Shown here: in pieces, positions 11,023-22,580 of the stretch | Layout: the number at the start of each line of letters is the position of its first letter | Position numbering within the stretch: position 1 is the stretch's first letter | Source: Camellia lanceoleosa | Lineage: Eukaryota > Streptophyta > Magnoliopsida > Ericales > Theaceae | Length of the DNA: 64,000 bases | Assembly (NCBI GenBank): GCA_025200525.1 | Contig: CM045762.1 | Coordinates: forward strand, 30,522,196 to 30,586,195 | Direction: 5' to 3' | Notes under the pieces: model-generated | Told to the model about the DNA's origin: nothing | What the model saw: only the letters and a program-made list of their open reading frames with translations | Databases searched by the model: none | Position numbers and translations under genes: made by a program

Positions 11023-12627
11023 TCTGAAATATTCTCTGAAAACACGTTTCTGAGATTGTCCAAACCAAACAGATTTTCCCAAAAAAAATCTCAAAAATGT
11101 GTTTGGTTGTCTATTTCCAGGATAACTTTCAAAACAAATTCTCAAAAATCTGTTTGGTTGGTTTTAGAAGAAATACAAAATACAAACAGTCATTGATATA
11201 AAGCTTAAACCAGTTCTGATTTTTTCCTTCTCGTTTTTTACACGGCATACGGTTCAGAATCATATCTCCTTCAGGACAACCTGATGGTCGCCCTCTAGGT
11301 CGCCCGGTTGGTGGCCCGGGCTAGGGCGGGAAATTTGTTTAAACACCCTTGAACTCTTTGAACCAATCTGAACTGGGTGACCTGAGCGATGTGAACTGGT
11401 GTAGGGGCGACCGGTCGGTCCACCGAAAAGGAGACCGGTTGGTCGACCGGGTCCTGGAAATTGATCTGTTTGAACCTGTTTGAACCCGTGACCGTTGTGA
11501 CCTGTGGAGGGGCGACCGGTGGGGTGACTATGGGCGACCACCGACCCCAGAACCCAATTATTATTTGCATTTGGTTTGTGTTTCATCCATTTCTGTTCCT
11601 AATTCTTTTCGTATTTCTTTTTTCCCTTCCTTACATATCTGGGGTTTTGGATTATCTACCAGTAAGTGAATAAATTTATTATCTGCTTTTCAGTATATAT
11701 ATTCAATGCATTTATATGTATATTTGTTCTACATTGAATGCATTTCAGTACGTATATCAATTTCTGCATTATTTGTGCCCTTCATTCATTTCTAGGCTCT
11801 TATTTGACCCATGCGTTATTTGTGCATTATTTCTGCCATCTATTATTTGTGCCAGAACACTTCAATTATTGATGTTGATGTTGCCACCTACCAGTCACAT
11901 GAGAACACCACCTACCATTCATTGTATGAACCACCTAACAATTCAAGCACCTAATTCCATCGTCTATATCAGCTGCAGCTTCATGTGCGCATAATCTGCA
12001 TAATCAATTCACAAACTGTATCCCCTCAAACTCTGCATATTCAACTGTGAAGCCAGATCATCTGCAAGGCAGCTTCAGTAGCATCAACAAGAACGACAAG
12101 GCAGGATCAAAACAGAACAAGAAGGCAGCATCACCAAAACAGAACAACAAGGCAGCATAAAAGAGTAAGGTGCTATTCAAGGCCCAACCGGTTGGTTGGC
12201 CTTTCAGTGTGCATGCCACATATTTGTTCAACTTTGTCTTGCACAAAACAAGAATGCTTTTTATTTCATGTTACTTTAATGTTTTTACAATGGCATATGT
12301 TCAGAAACACCTGAACTGCAGTACTCACTTTTCGTCCTAAAGTTAATTAACACATAAGCTACATTCAGTTCATATGTGCTGAATTGGGAGTCTGCATAGC
12401 TAAATACTACATTAGTATGTTGTTTAAATTTCAGTGGCCATGGTTTATTAAAAATACATCTCTACATTTTCATTATAAGTTCATGTTTACATTAACCATT
12501 TCAAAGTACTTGACATATGTTAATTACTGCACATTGATGGAGGTAACAGCACCATTATAAAAAGCCAATAGTAATTCAGCTTACATTACTAACACATTCT
12601 CATTAACATTAAACAGATATTCACATC
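11023..12627. other. Left non-coding part of the Harbinger element
   Basis: I see no convincing gene. 11023-11180 repeats the TIR-like words (GTTTGGTTG, TCTCAAAAA). 11280-11540 is GC-rich, with recurring CGACCGGTCGGTC and GGTTGGTCGACCGGG words. The remainder is AT-rich with no domain I recognise. Confidence 0.5.
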
Positions 12628-13843
12628 ATGCCAAGAACTAAAAGAGTGAGACAAGGTGGTACAAGTACAAACCCTCCACGGCGTGAAGAACAGCAGCCTC
12701 GAAATCAGTCATACCCTACTGAAGATTTTCTCACCGAAAGTCATGCACTAGCCTTTGAAAACTTCTCAAGCTGACCTCTTGTAACAGGAAGGAGGGTAAA
12801 TTTGCCAACTCAATATGACGCACTATTAGTTAATAAACTTGAAACAATGGGATGGCTGAATTTAATTAATTTACCCCAAAAGGTATGTCCACGGCTGGTA
12901 TCTCTTTTTTATGTTCACCTAAGAGTTACTCAGGAACAACATAGAAATTTTATGCTTTTGTCATTTGTGAAAGGACAAGGTATACAGTTTGATGTTCCTA
13001 CTTTGGCACCCATTATTGGAGTTGAAGTAAGTGATGAAAATATCTACTTTCAGACGGAGGCCGAGTTAGTTAATATTGTTGGTAATGGTAATCGATGTAT
13101 ATACTACTATATGTAAGAACAGATTTATCGAACAAATCTACAAGTAAGAGATTTAAAACCTCATCTTCGGATCCTCCACGGTGGATTGTAGAAAATGTCA
13201 CTCAAAAAAGGACATCATGATGCGTCCCATATTTTAATGCATATTTGTTATACTGTTTTGAAGTTGGCCATAAGTTAGATTTATGTTACATAATTATGAA
13301 AGAAATGGTGCTCGCAAATCAAGCTCAATACACGGGCCGGTCTTTACCGTTTGGTGCACTCTTGACAAAAATTTTGAAATTTTTTAAGGTTGTCTTTGTA
13401 AATGAAATGGAGATCAAAATCAGTGCACCGATTACTCAGATACTGATGAACCGTCCGGTGCAAAATTTCAATTTAGTAGGAAGTGATAATGCTGCAGAAG
13501 ATTCAGAAGATGAAGTCCCACCAGATGATGCTCCACAAGCTCCTCCTGCCAATGTGATACCATCAAATGAACCACCTCAATATTGGATGAAGTTTTAGCC
13601 ATGGAACAACAACGTTATAATCAACGTTGAATGGGAACATCAAATGGCTAATCGTCAATTCGTTGGGTATGCGCTTTGATACATTTGTTAACGCACGTAA
13701 CTCATTAATTGAACAATTTGGTGAGTTCCGCTAGACATTGGAAGACGTCATGATATGGCAAACAATCGCATTGGATGAATTGAGCATCGCGGATCGATAT
13801 ATACCGTCACTACTTCCCTCCTCCACCGCCACAAGATAATGAC
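12628..13843 (+). pseudogene. Decayed plant-transposon-associated protein gene (PF20167/envelope-like type)
   Basis: From ATG 12628 the frame reads MPRTKRVRQGGTSTN, then AFENFSS, TGA (12772-12774), PLVTGRRVNLPTQYDAL, LETMGWLNLINLP, VCPRLVSLFYVHLRV, SFVKGQGIQFDVPTLAPIIG. The layout GR-x-V, a GW block, a VxxFYxNL-like block and VKGxxIxFD resembles the putative plant transposon protein domain found beside many plant retroelements. Stops and frame changes follow after 13114. A later open stretch (13245-13598) has an acidic, Pro-rich tail, and a shifted frame (LDEVLAMEQQRYNQR) continues to about 13843. The TGA fits CGA to TGA. It lies inside the Harbinger TIRs but on the opposite strand from its genes. 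The family assignment is from memory. Confidence 0.55.
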
Positions 13844-14843
13844 TGATGAGCATTGTGCTATTATGTATTTGCATTGTGTTGTATTTTATTATGTTCACAT
13901 CTTGTTGTTGGGTAAATTTGTTTTATGAATGTAGTGATTTCTTCCTTAGTTATCTTGAGATGAATATAACAAGCAGATTACATCACAGTAGCATAATATA
14001 TCACTACATCACAAGCAGATTACATCCAGAATATATGCATCACAGTAGCCTGAAGAACAGTGGCATAAGGAAACATGAATTGGATCTACTACTACTACTA
14101 CTACTACTACAACAACAAAACTAAACAGAACCCCTGCTTCAACATGTTTCATAAAAAACAAGTATACACTAAAACCATGCCATCCATGATCAACACACCA
14201 TTCCAATCAGCGGCGTGGTTCAGACCAGATTTCTTGTCATAATAGATTCTTGCTGCATTATCTACCAAGACCATGTCATAACTTATTGTTGTGTTTGTTC
14301 ATAAAGATAATCCTGAAGGAAGTCTCCAATCTGAAGGAAGCCTCCAATACTACGAAATTTAAAAACACATTCACAACACAGGTAAGTGGCTAAACCTGCT
14401 CCATGATCTGAAAACAGAACGCAGCATAATAAGCCAATTTAACATACACATATAAAATACATCTGTTCCAGTTACATATTCAGAGTAAACACAGATGGGA
14501 CTGTTCCAGTTACAGCATCGAAATTTAGTAAAATCCAGATTCACCATTGTATCTAAATTGAAAATACAGATTCACCAGTTACATCATCAAAATTTACAAG
14601 CAACACAGCAAACAGACTTCATCACATCGATACAGAACATCACGCCGATGAATTGCACACAGATTCAGAACAACACCACAAGGAATTTGAAGTCAGCAGC
14701 CGCACCACGCGTTCTCACATAAAACATCCTTGTCTTCAAACCCTTACATGCCCAAACAAGTGAATAAGAAGCATGTTAAAAAAGTACATAATGCAAATAA
14801 ATATGTATGGATACAGTACGCTTCATAGTAACATTAATAACAA
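13844..14843. other. Non-coding spacer downstream of the Harbinger transposase
   Basis: No gene is seen. It contains a CTA trinucleotide run at about 14087-14108 and repeated CACATCATCAxxATTTAC-like words, and is otherwise unremarkable AT-rich DNA. Confidence 0.5.
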
Positions 14844-16360
14844 TTAGATCATATACCTATTGTTGTATGCCGCCCACATAGATGCTGCAACCTCATCTCG
14901 CCATTGTCTCATCTGCACTAGTTGCTCACGTGACATGTTCACATGGTTGTGTTGTTGCATAGATGGTACGCCATCTTCATTTCCATGAACATTTGGAACT
15001 CCAACTTCACCCTGAACTTGACTTGGACCTTCACCCCCACCTTCACCTTCAGCTGAATCTTCATCTTCATCTTCATCTTCATCTTCGTCTTGAACGTCAT
15101 CTTCACCTTCGTCACTTGATTCTTCCGCATCAAAAAATTCATCCTGCTCTTGCACCATCCGGATCCAATTATGCAGAACACAACATGCCATAACGATTGG
15201 CCCTTGTCGTACCATAGCATACCGCGGCATGTGTCTAAGTAATGGAAACCGTTACTTCAACACTCCGAAGGTTCTTTCGATAACATTCCTCAAAGAAGAA
15301 TGTCTATGGTTGAACAACTCCTGTGGACCATGGTAACGACGCCGCCGATTGAACTCTTGCAAATGGTATTTTTGGCCACGATATGGGGCTACGTACCCGG
15401 GCATGTGAGTATACTCGGCATCAACGAGATAATATTTGCCTACAGTGAAGCTCTCTCAGTAAGAACATGTCATGGCATTTTTGGGTGTGGAAAAAGGAAA
15501 ACTGTAAATTAAGAACAGATACACTTACTAGGTGGTGGGTGTGGAAAGTCCGCAGAATTTGTGGTAAGAGCTTCTAGGAAAATTCTCGAATCGTGTGCAC
15601 TACCTTCCCAACCAGTGTATACAAACGTAAACTTCATGTCAAATGAACATGCAGCCATGACATTTTGAGTTGTATGCACTTTTCTACCTCGATCGGGCAT
15701 TTGGTCACCTTCTGGTGCTACAACAACAACATGTGTCCCATCTATGGCCCCTACACAGTCCTGCATGACATTAATTTGAATTAATTTATCAAATTTCCAA
15801 TCTCAGTAAGGCATTAAAAAAAAGGAACATGAACTGCATCAAAAGTTACCTTAAACCATGGCCAAGATCTGTCATTATTCCGAATTTTATGATGGGTAAC
15901 ATCCATATTCGGAGGTTGGATTACAAGTAGCGCAAGATTACCCAATGCCCGCATCATAAGTACAAAATGACGATGAATTGTCTCATTTGAATGCTGAGAT
16001 CGATCTCCAGAATTGCTTGTTCCTGACCTTTGACCACAGATAAATAAAATCATAGCCAACGACTCTTCAAGTGACAATCGCATGTTTGACCCCTACAACA
16101 TTACTACGGACAACTGTTAACTAATTCCACAAATGTCGGACTTCCATTCGCAATTGTTCACGGATTGATTTAGGATTTCCACTAAGTAAGAATTTTATGT
16201 CTTCGCTCACGGTGTATGGACAATTACGCTGCGGTTGTCTCGTAGGAATGTCACGTGTTATTTGAGAAATCATGTATAAGTCCATCACATCATCGTCGTC
16301 ATCACTGTACGGGTCGTACATATTGTTCGGTTGCTGTCCATTAGGTCGTGATGACGACAT
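14844..16360 (-). pseudogene. PIF/Harbinger DDE transposase, inactivated
   Basis: Exon-like blocks in coding order are: 16360 (MSSSRPNGQQ) to about 16130; about 16086-15850 (RLSLEESLAMILFI to WPWFK); 15760-15529 (DCVGAIDGTHV to HPPP); and 15439-14844. The introns have GT-AG ends. The DDE triad is visible: Asp in GAIDGTHV (codon 15742-15740), Asp in GSAHDSRIF (15592-15590) and Glu in NVIERTFGVLK (15278-15276). Immediately after GVLK an in-frame TAA (15254-15252) replaces a residue that is Lys or Asn in relatives; the frame then resumes with RFPLLRHMPRYAMVRQG and an acidic tail. A frameshift and stop also lie at about 16090-16135, so the N-terminal helix-turn-helix region is damaged. The neighbour is the Myb-like gene just upstream. 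Confidence 0.88.
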
Positions 16361-16699
16361 CCAAAGCGGGAACATTGAAACAGTCAAGGTACAGTAATGA
16401 CACGAGTATAGGACAAGCCAATTAAATGAGGATTGTGCAACAAATAAAGCATGGCGAACATATATTACGACTGCAAATAAATACGTGTAAACCAAATTGA
16501 CATAGACAGTATGATATAGATAGTTAGCAAAACAAGCAACATAGTCCACACCGAAACGGAAAAATACACAAATTAAAACAAGTATGATTTAGGTTGAACA
16601 AATGCAACAAACAAAGAAAAATACACCGAAACAATTCTGCGACCATCTTCATTTCCTTCGCCTGAAACCGAACATCGAACAGTGGGATGACCAAGCTTC

Positions 16700-17616
16700 T
16701 CACAAACTGAGGATCCAAAGGTACCTTAGTTCCGGTTCCATGGTGATAAACATGGTTCGCCATTCCAGTGACGTGAACATGTTCATGGCCTTCAAAAACA
16801 AGCTTGGATCCAGGGCCATTGATTTTAGGATGGTCATACATGCTGGAACGGAGTACGCATCAGCTGCCCCAGCGTTTGCCTCTGCTTGAGCGTAATACCG
16901 TTCACGTGCTTCACATGAACATTGCCATGATTGCAGTGCCTCGTCCAATTTTGGGTTCTTAGTTGACTGACCCTGGCTACTCGACTTACGCTTACTTCCG
17001 GAACTGCAAGATTCATCTAGTACGCCTTTAGCTGACGTGTATGCATGGAAGCGTTCAACCATTTCTCGCTCGTCATCAGATGTGGGTGCACCCTGACGAG
17101 AAGAACGCGCAAAAGCGCCAGTGGCAAAGGACTTGGCAAATATTTCTGACATGAGCTCATAATGTTCAAGGCCCTTGGTTTGGAATTGTTTTGCATTTGG
17201 GTGTGCCTACAAGTTGTAAGTAATCATTTAGAAAATTATTCCACTATGCAAATGGTTCTGCTAAATGTATGCATCAAAAGGATTACCTGAACGTAATTTT
17301 CCCACACATCGTCTGGGGCTGTCACTGTTTGAGTGATTGGATCCCAGCCCAAACCCGTGTGGTTTTTCAGAGCAACAAACTCTTTGTAGCGCGCCTTCAA
17401 ACGCGCGAACTTACCCTTCAATTTTTGTGGCCCATAATTTTTTCCAACCTTTTTAGTCATCTCATCATCAATTGTTTGCCACTGCCTTGGCAAAAAACTC
17501 CTATCTTTCTTTGAAATGGCAGTACCCTCTTTCTTAATTTCCTCCACCAAAATTTCTAAAAATATCTTGACAACTTCGGTCCCCCACATCTTAAAGTCGT
17601 CATTATCGGTAGCCAT
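16700..17616 (-). CDS. Harbinger-associated Myb/SANT-like DNA-binding protein
   Basis: This is the second protein of PIF/Harbinger elements, thought in the family to bind the element and bring the transposase into the nucleus. Two exons, 17616-17287 and 17206-16700, join in phase (CAG, then GCA) with a GT donor and AG acceptor and give 278 residues without a stop. Residues about 10-100 form the Myb/SANT-like (Myb_DNA-bind_3) domain: KMWGTEVVKIFLEIL, a Trp in PRQWQTIDDEM, LKGKFARLKARYKEF and GLGWDP. A basic SGSKRKSSSQG linker follows, then the conserved C-terminal block (LKSMALDPSLFLKAMNMF, EWRTMFITM). Unlike the transposase beside it, it shows no obvious lesion. Confidence 0.82.
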
Positions 17617-17639
17617 TCTAGCCTAATACAAGTGAAACA

Positions 17640-18490
17640 AATTACAGTTCATTTCATATTTGAACAACGTAAGTTGCAGACCAATATTGGTAGTACGTGA
17701 TATGAAGCATATGCATAATAACAGTCATTAAGAATATTACGAATATTTAATAGCAAAGTCCGCGTGCAAAAGTTTACCGGATATGGACACTCGTTTTCAG
17801 CAGTGGACGAATTGACTGATGGTTGAGGTGATCTCTTCCTCTTGGACCACGGTGTAATGAACAATGACCGAGGAGTACGAAGTTGGCCTGGTTTTTCAAA
17901 ATGAGCAGAATTTATATTGCAAGAAGGAGCAGAATTATGAGCATCTTCGTTTCTCAGAATAAGCAGAATTGATGTGCGCATACATGAGCAGAATTATGGA
18001 AGCACAATTTTGAGAAAGAACATAATTTATGTATGCATACATGAGCAGAATAATGAAAGCAAGATTTTCAGAATAAGCAGGATTTAAATGGCATACACTG
18101 AGCAGAATTATCAAAGGGGAATTTATGTTGTTGTATTTTGTGGCATCATGTTACATTCAGTATATAATTAAATTTGTCAATGAACAAATGCCTCATTGGT
18201 GAGTAATTCTGTGAGTAAGTCTGTAATGACTAATCAATGGGTAAGTCTGTAATGAATAATCAATAGGGAGACAAAACTAAGAAGGAGGAGAGCACTGTTG
18301 TAATTTTCAACATAGGTAAGTGACTGTTTTACCTTGGGCACCAGGGATTTGGTGGATAAAACATTATTCTGTAATTAATTTATAAACTTTATTCTTTACA
18401 ATTTATACACTTTGGTGGGTATCACTCCAACTTAGCATTGACATTGTAGTTCCCAGGTTGTATGTAAATTAACAAATGTTAACACACAGG

Positions 18491-18522
<32 letters not shown>

Positions 18523-19693
18523 TCCTTAGTTATCATATGTTATCAGTGTTCAGTATTTTGCTATGGTTTTGTTTCTTTTATCTGTTGTACATTGCCTTCA
18601 GTAAAAAATAAAATACACAGACTGATGAACAACATACATATATATATATATATATAGATTTACCCAACACCTTGAACAAAATAAATTATGAAGCTTTGAT
18701 TAATAACTGGTCTCAGGTAATGGCATTGAACCCATCACCCACCAGATTCACAAAAGTAGGCACTCTGAAAGTTCTGATAGTATGAGGGTTTAAGCAACAT
18801 AGTAATGACAAGCACCTAGACATGGAGAGAGCACTGGTGTATTACTTGGTCACTTAATTCAACTTAAATCAACAAATTGCATCAAGCTTGTGCATGCTAT
18901 GCAAGGATATGATACAGTATATGACAAAATCAAAATCAGTCAATGTATTGTTCAGAAGTGACAAAATGAAATGAAAATTCCAAAAAAAAAAAAAAAAACT
19001 AGACATGCATTACACATACCTCTTGCTTGCCTGCTTTTGGTGGCCCTCAAATCCCACCTTCCACAACGAAGTTTTGAGCACGGCCTCTCCGTTTTCGCAG
19101 CGAAGGATGAAGTTATGCTTCGTCTTGGTGGGGTTCGAAGGTGGTTGGTTTCCATGTTATAGAGCCCTGAAGAAAAAAACGAAGGACATTGATGTTACAA
19201 GTCCCGATTTTGTGAAGATTTCATTTAGATTGAGTAAGAACACAGCTAGGGCACGATTTGGGGAAAACTGTGAGGCAGAGAATTGGTGGCTATTCAACGA
19301 TGACCCGTACGAGTAGAAGCCCCCTACAGCCTCAAGCCTATGCGACACAGAGATGAAGGAGGTGATAGACAGTGTCGGTGCATCTAATGCGAAAGATTTC
19401 TCAAATCTTGAACAGCGTATTGATGGAGGGAAGAGAAGTGGGTCTTCGAAGTCACTTGGCGCAAGATCTTGGCGTAAAGCGGATCATCTTCCTTGACACA
19501 AAGATATGCAGAGAGCCGTTGACGTACTTTGAATGATCTTCTTTGTATCACAGGTTAGAAAGGTTCTACTGAGAGAGAAGACCGTTTTTCAGAGAAGTTT
19601 TGAGAGAAGTTTGAAAACATGTTTTGAGATAGTCTTCAGAGAATATTTTAGAAACACGTTTACCAAACGTGTTTTGGTACTTTTTTTTTCCAA
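17640..19693. other. Right non-coding part of the Harbinger element
   Basis: No gene that I recognise. It holds a run of AGCAGAATTA/TGAGCAGAAT words at about 17900-18110, a 30-base A tract (about 18491-18520), a TA microsatellite (about 18639-18656) and GAGAGAAGTTTTGAGAGAAG subterminal words at 19575-19640. Small open frames at 18952-19316 have no recognisable domain. Confidence 0.5.
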
Positions 19694-19731
19694 AAATTGT
19701 TTCTGAAACACAAACCAAACAAGCCCCTTAT

Positions 19732-19861
19732 TGTTGGAATTGGAATCAATATTGTTTGGCCTCTAATGAGGCTACTAATGAAATATTGAGCTGTTTAAGT
19801 TGGAATTAGAATCAACATTGTTTGGCCTCCAATGAGGCTACTATGAAATATTGAGCTGTTT
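19732..19861. repeat. 65-bp tandem duplication
   Basis: Two adjacent units share TTGGAATTRGAATCAAYATT, GTTTGGCCTCYAATGAGGCT and AATATTGAGCTGTTT. They directly abut the right end of the Harbinger element. Confidence 0.8.
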
Positions 19862-20291
19862 TGGTAATATGATTAAAAGTTAATTTTTTTATTTTTTTAT
19901 TTTTTTAGTCAAAAAAATCACAAAAAAGTTAACTTTTTAGCCAAAAAATTACAAAAAGTTAAAAAGTCAGTTTTTAATCAATTTCTCAAAATACTTCAGA
20001 GAATAAGATTATATGTTACTGGATTAAACATTTCAACTTCACAAATAAATATTCATTTTATTAATATGAACAGTTAATGTTATTTGACAAATTGAGAAGA
20101 TTATGAATGTAAAAAATTAAGTTGACTAAATATAAATTATAATAAATAGACGGTCTATTTTTTAAAATATATATGTTACATGGATAAAAATAATCTAATA
20201 ATGTAATAATTGATGTTGAATTTTTTGCATGAATAATTTTTTTTGTTAGTTAAATGAGATGAACAATTTAAATTAGACAAATTTACAATAA
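19862..20291. other. AT-rich spacer, no gene
   Basis: It has TTTTTTAGTCAAAAAAATCA-type inverted words at 19880-19990, which may be a MITE remnant (GTTTTGGTAATATGATTAAA on the left, TTTTTAATCAATTTCTCAAA on the right). Nothing else is seen. Confidence 0.45.
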
Positions 20292-20531
20292 GCCTCCGTT
20301 TGGAAAGTGGGTTGGCTCTTTGGTTTTTTGGCTCTTTTGGCTATATGAGCTTGGGCTTAAAAGTTTGATTTGAGAAGGGCTTTTTGGTTTTTTGACTTTT
20401 TTTGTGAGAGAAGAGTGTAATGATTATGGGTTGGATGTGATTTTTTGTCTTTTGTGACTCAAACTTGCTATTTTGTCTTTTGTGGCTCATTGAGCCAAAA
20501 AAGCCCAATGAGCCACTTCCCAAACGAAAGT
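20292..20531. mobile_element. Tourist-like MITE (family A, copy 1)
   Basis: The TIRs are GCCTCCGTTTGGAAAGTGG and its near complement CCACTTCCCAAACGAAAGT, flanked by TAA on both sides (20289-20291 and 20532-20534). The inner words AGAGTGTAATGATTATG, GGTTGGATGTGA and TTTTGTCTTTTGTG are shared with the copy at 34715-34957. Confidence 0.8.
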
Positions 20532-22160
20532 TAACTCCATTATGAAATTGAAATTTTTAATTAACAAATGCAGAGTCGTACGTTTGAGAAATACATATAT
20601 CAACGGATTTCATATCAATAACTAAGATGAAGTTTGGCATGTGTCTAAAAAATTAAAAAGTTAAAAAATTACTTAAAAAGTTATCACTATTCACTAAAAG
20701 TCAAAAAGTACGGCTGCATAACTCTCAATCCTAATTTTTTCCTACACACTAATTTATGTAATTTTTTAATACACATTTTTCCATAAAAAGTCAAAAAATT
20801 AACCCAAACAATCATTTTTTTTTTCTCAACTTTTTAGTCCAAAAATTCAAAAAGTGCACTTATTTAGGACATCCCAAACAATCCCTAAACAAACTATTAA
20901 AAAAAAGAAAAAAGAAAAAGTGACACTGTTTTTCTTTGTCGCATATATGGAGAAGTTATTTGGTACATAATCAATTTACCTAAAATATATAAGACAAAGT
21001 AAGAAAAATTGATTACACTTGAAAAGATAGACCACGTAGAATAAACGTCTATTTATTGGATAATTTCTGCCATGAAGAGGTGTATAATAACCAACGATGA
21101 AAAAGTGATGAGTCTAACCTTTTCAACTAGGGTAATTCTATTTAAAGCACACAAAAAAAACTCATTACACTCTTTAATTTATATTTTTTTTTATCACAAT
21201 TTATTTTTTTTGTGTAAAATTACCAATTGATTTATATTTTTTTTATCACAATTTATTTTTTTGTGTAAAATTACCAATTGATCCCTAAATCCTAAAATTT
21301 GAACCACCAATTTCTTATCTAGCTCCGATTCGTAGCTCGAATTCGGAGGCTCAAATTCGGCTCGAATTCGGAACAGAGGAAGAAGAAAAGAAGAAGAAGG
21401 AAGGAGGAGGAGGAGGAGGAGGAGGAGGACTGGAGGGGAGAGGAGGGGGCCATAAAAATGGAGCTGGAGGAGGAGTCGGGGCCGGAGGCGGGGCTGCGAT
21501 GATCAGCAGCGTGCTGCGACGATCCATGACAGGGGCCCTTCTCTTCTCTCCTCTCCTCTCCTCTCTCTCCTGTGTTGCCTGGTTCAACGAAGAATAAGAA
21601 GAAAAGAAAGAAAGAAATGGAAGAAAATGAAGAAAAAAAAAGAAAGAAAAAAAAAAAATTCGAGACCCAAAACAACATCGTTTTGAGTATCGAGCCACAG
21701 AATTTGAGCAACGAGGCATTTTTCTGTCTTATCTCACCCAATCCTTCACTCTCTCTCTCTCTCTATTATGCTCTCACCTCTAGCAGCACTCCTTTGCCAT
21801 TCCTCCACCTCCTGCAGTCTTGGACTTTTTATCAAAACCTTAATTGTACCAAACTAATTATAATCAAACTATTACGCTCCATAAAATTAGATATAATATA
21901 TTAAAATATATTATAATCAATACCAAATCAAACTAAACTCTTCTTCTAAGTAAACTAATGAGTCTCAACCTCTAATAAAGACGCATAGCCAACACCTTTT
22001 TCAATTAAAAAAACCCATTACCATTCAAAGAGGACCCAACCAAGAATCAATCAAGAAAACCCACAAATCACTTTCCTACACGATTTTCTCACACTTTCCC
22101 ATCAACCGAACACTCTCAAAAGACCCAACCAACAATCAATCAACAAAACCCAGAAAAAAA
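20532..22160. other. Intergenic DNA upstream of the Agenet gene
   Basis: This is AT-rich except for 21320-21660, which holds GAATTCGG repeats, a GGA/GAAGAA purine tract (21370-21430) and poly-purine AAGAAAG runs. Long open frames there are low-complexity and not credible genes. Two near-identical 30-bp words (GACCCAACCAA, AATCAATCAA, AAAACCCA) at 22032 and 22121 lie in the probable 5' leader of the Agenet gene. Confidence 0.45.
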
Positions 22161-22580
22161 ATGGATTCTTTCGTGGGCAGCTATGTCGAAATCTGCAGCG
22201 ACGAAGATGGGTTTCTGGGTTCATACTATGCAGCCAAGGTCATCTCCAGAGTGGGAAAATCAAAGTTCATGGTAGAGTACTCAACATTGCTATCTGATAA
22301 CCAGAAAGGGCCATTGAAGGAGGTGATTGAAGCTTCGAATGTGAGGCCTGTGCCTCCACAGATTAGGGTTTTGAGCTTCAATGTGCTGGACAAGGTGGAT
22401 GCGTATGATCTAGATGGGTGGTGGGTTGGGAGAGTTACTGGGAGGAAAAGTGATGGAAAGTACAGTGTGTACTTTGATTGTTCAGGGGATGAGTTTGATT
22501 ACCCAGTCTCTGCTTTGCGGCTTCATCAGGAGTTTGAGAATGGCCAATGGGTGCTTTCTCAGCACAAGATGGGTATGTAA
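22161..22580 (+). CDS. Agenet (tandem Tudor-like) domain protein, possibly only the first exon
   Basis: The 139-codon frame contains two plant Agenet domains, at about residues 4-66 (VGSYVEICSDEDGFLGSYYA, VEYSTLL) and 70-135 (VLDKVDAYDLDGWWVGRV, YSVYFDCSGDEFDY, LRLHQEF). Family knowledge: paired Agenet domains are Royal-family modules linked to chromatin or RNA regulation, and are often followed by a DUF724 region. Here the frame ends soon after the second domain at HKMGM, stop. The end overlaps a plausible donor (ATGG, then GTATGT at 22573), so this may be exon 1 of a longer gene. I find no further exon in the next 800 bp of AT-rich DNA. It is either a short Agenet-only gene or a truncated copy. 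Confidence 0.75.
   Translation: MDSFVGSYVEICSDEDGFLGSYYAAKVISRVGKSKFMVEYSTLLSDNQKGPLKEVIEASNVRPVPPQIRVLSFNVLDKVDAYDLDGWWVGRVTGRKSDGKYSVYFDCSGDEFDYPVSALRLHQEFENGQWVLSQHKMGM

Larger units (their letters stand above)
10990..19726 (-). mobile_element. 8.7-kb PIF/Harbinger transposon
   Basis: The terminal inverted repeats are GGGCTTGTTTGGTTTGTG plus about 15 further bases (left 10990-11022, right 19694-19726). They continue into CTCTGAA and TCTCAAAA-rich subterminal DNA on both sides. Inside, on the minus strand, are the two genes typical of PIF/Harbinger elements: a Myb/SANT-like protein (17616-16700) and a DDE transposase (16360-14844). CCTTATT, which contains the TTA triplet favoured as a target by this superfamily, flanks both ends (10981-10987 and 19726-19732), but the exact duplication is ambiguous by 2-3 bases. 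An extra plus-strand pseudogene sits at 12628-13843. Confidence 0.88.

Noticed and set aside
18952..19316. Open frames on both strands near the Harbinger right end
   Set aside because: No recognisable domain, and the frames are partly made of an A tract. They are kept as non-coding element DNA.
21319..21741. Overlapping open frames of 120-140 codons on the minus strand
   Set aside because: They translate the GGA/GAAG purine tracts into Pro, Ser and Phe runs with no domain, so they are low-complexity artefacts.
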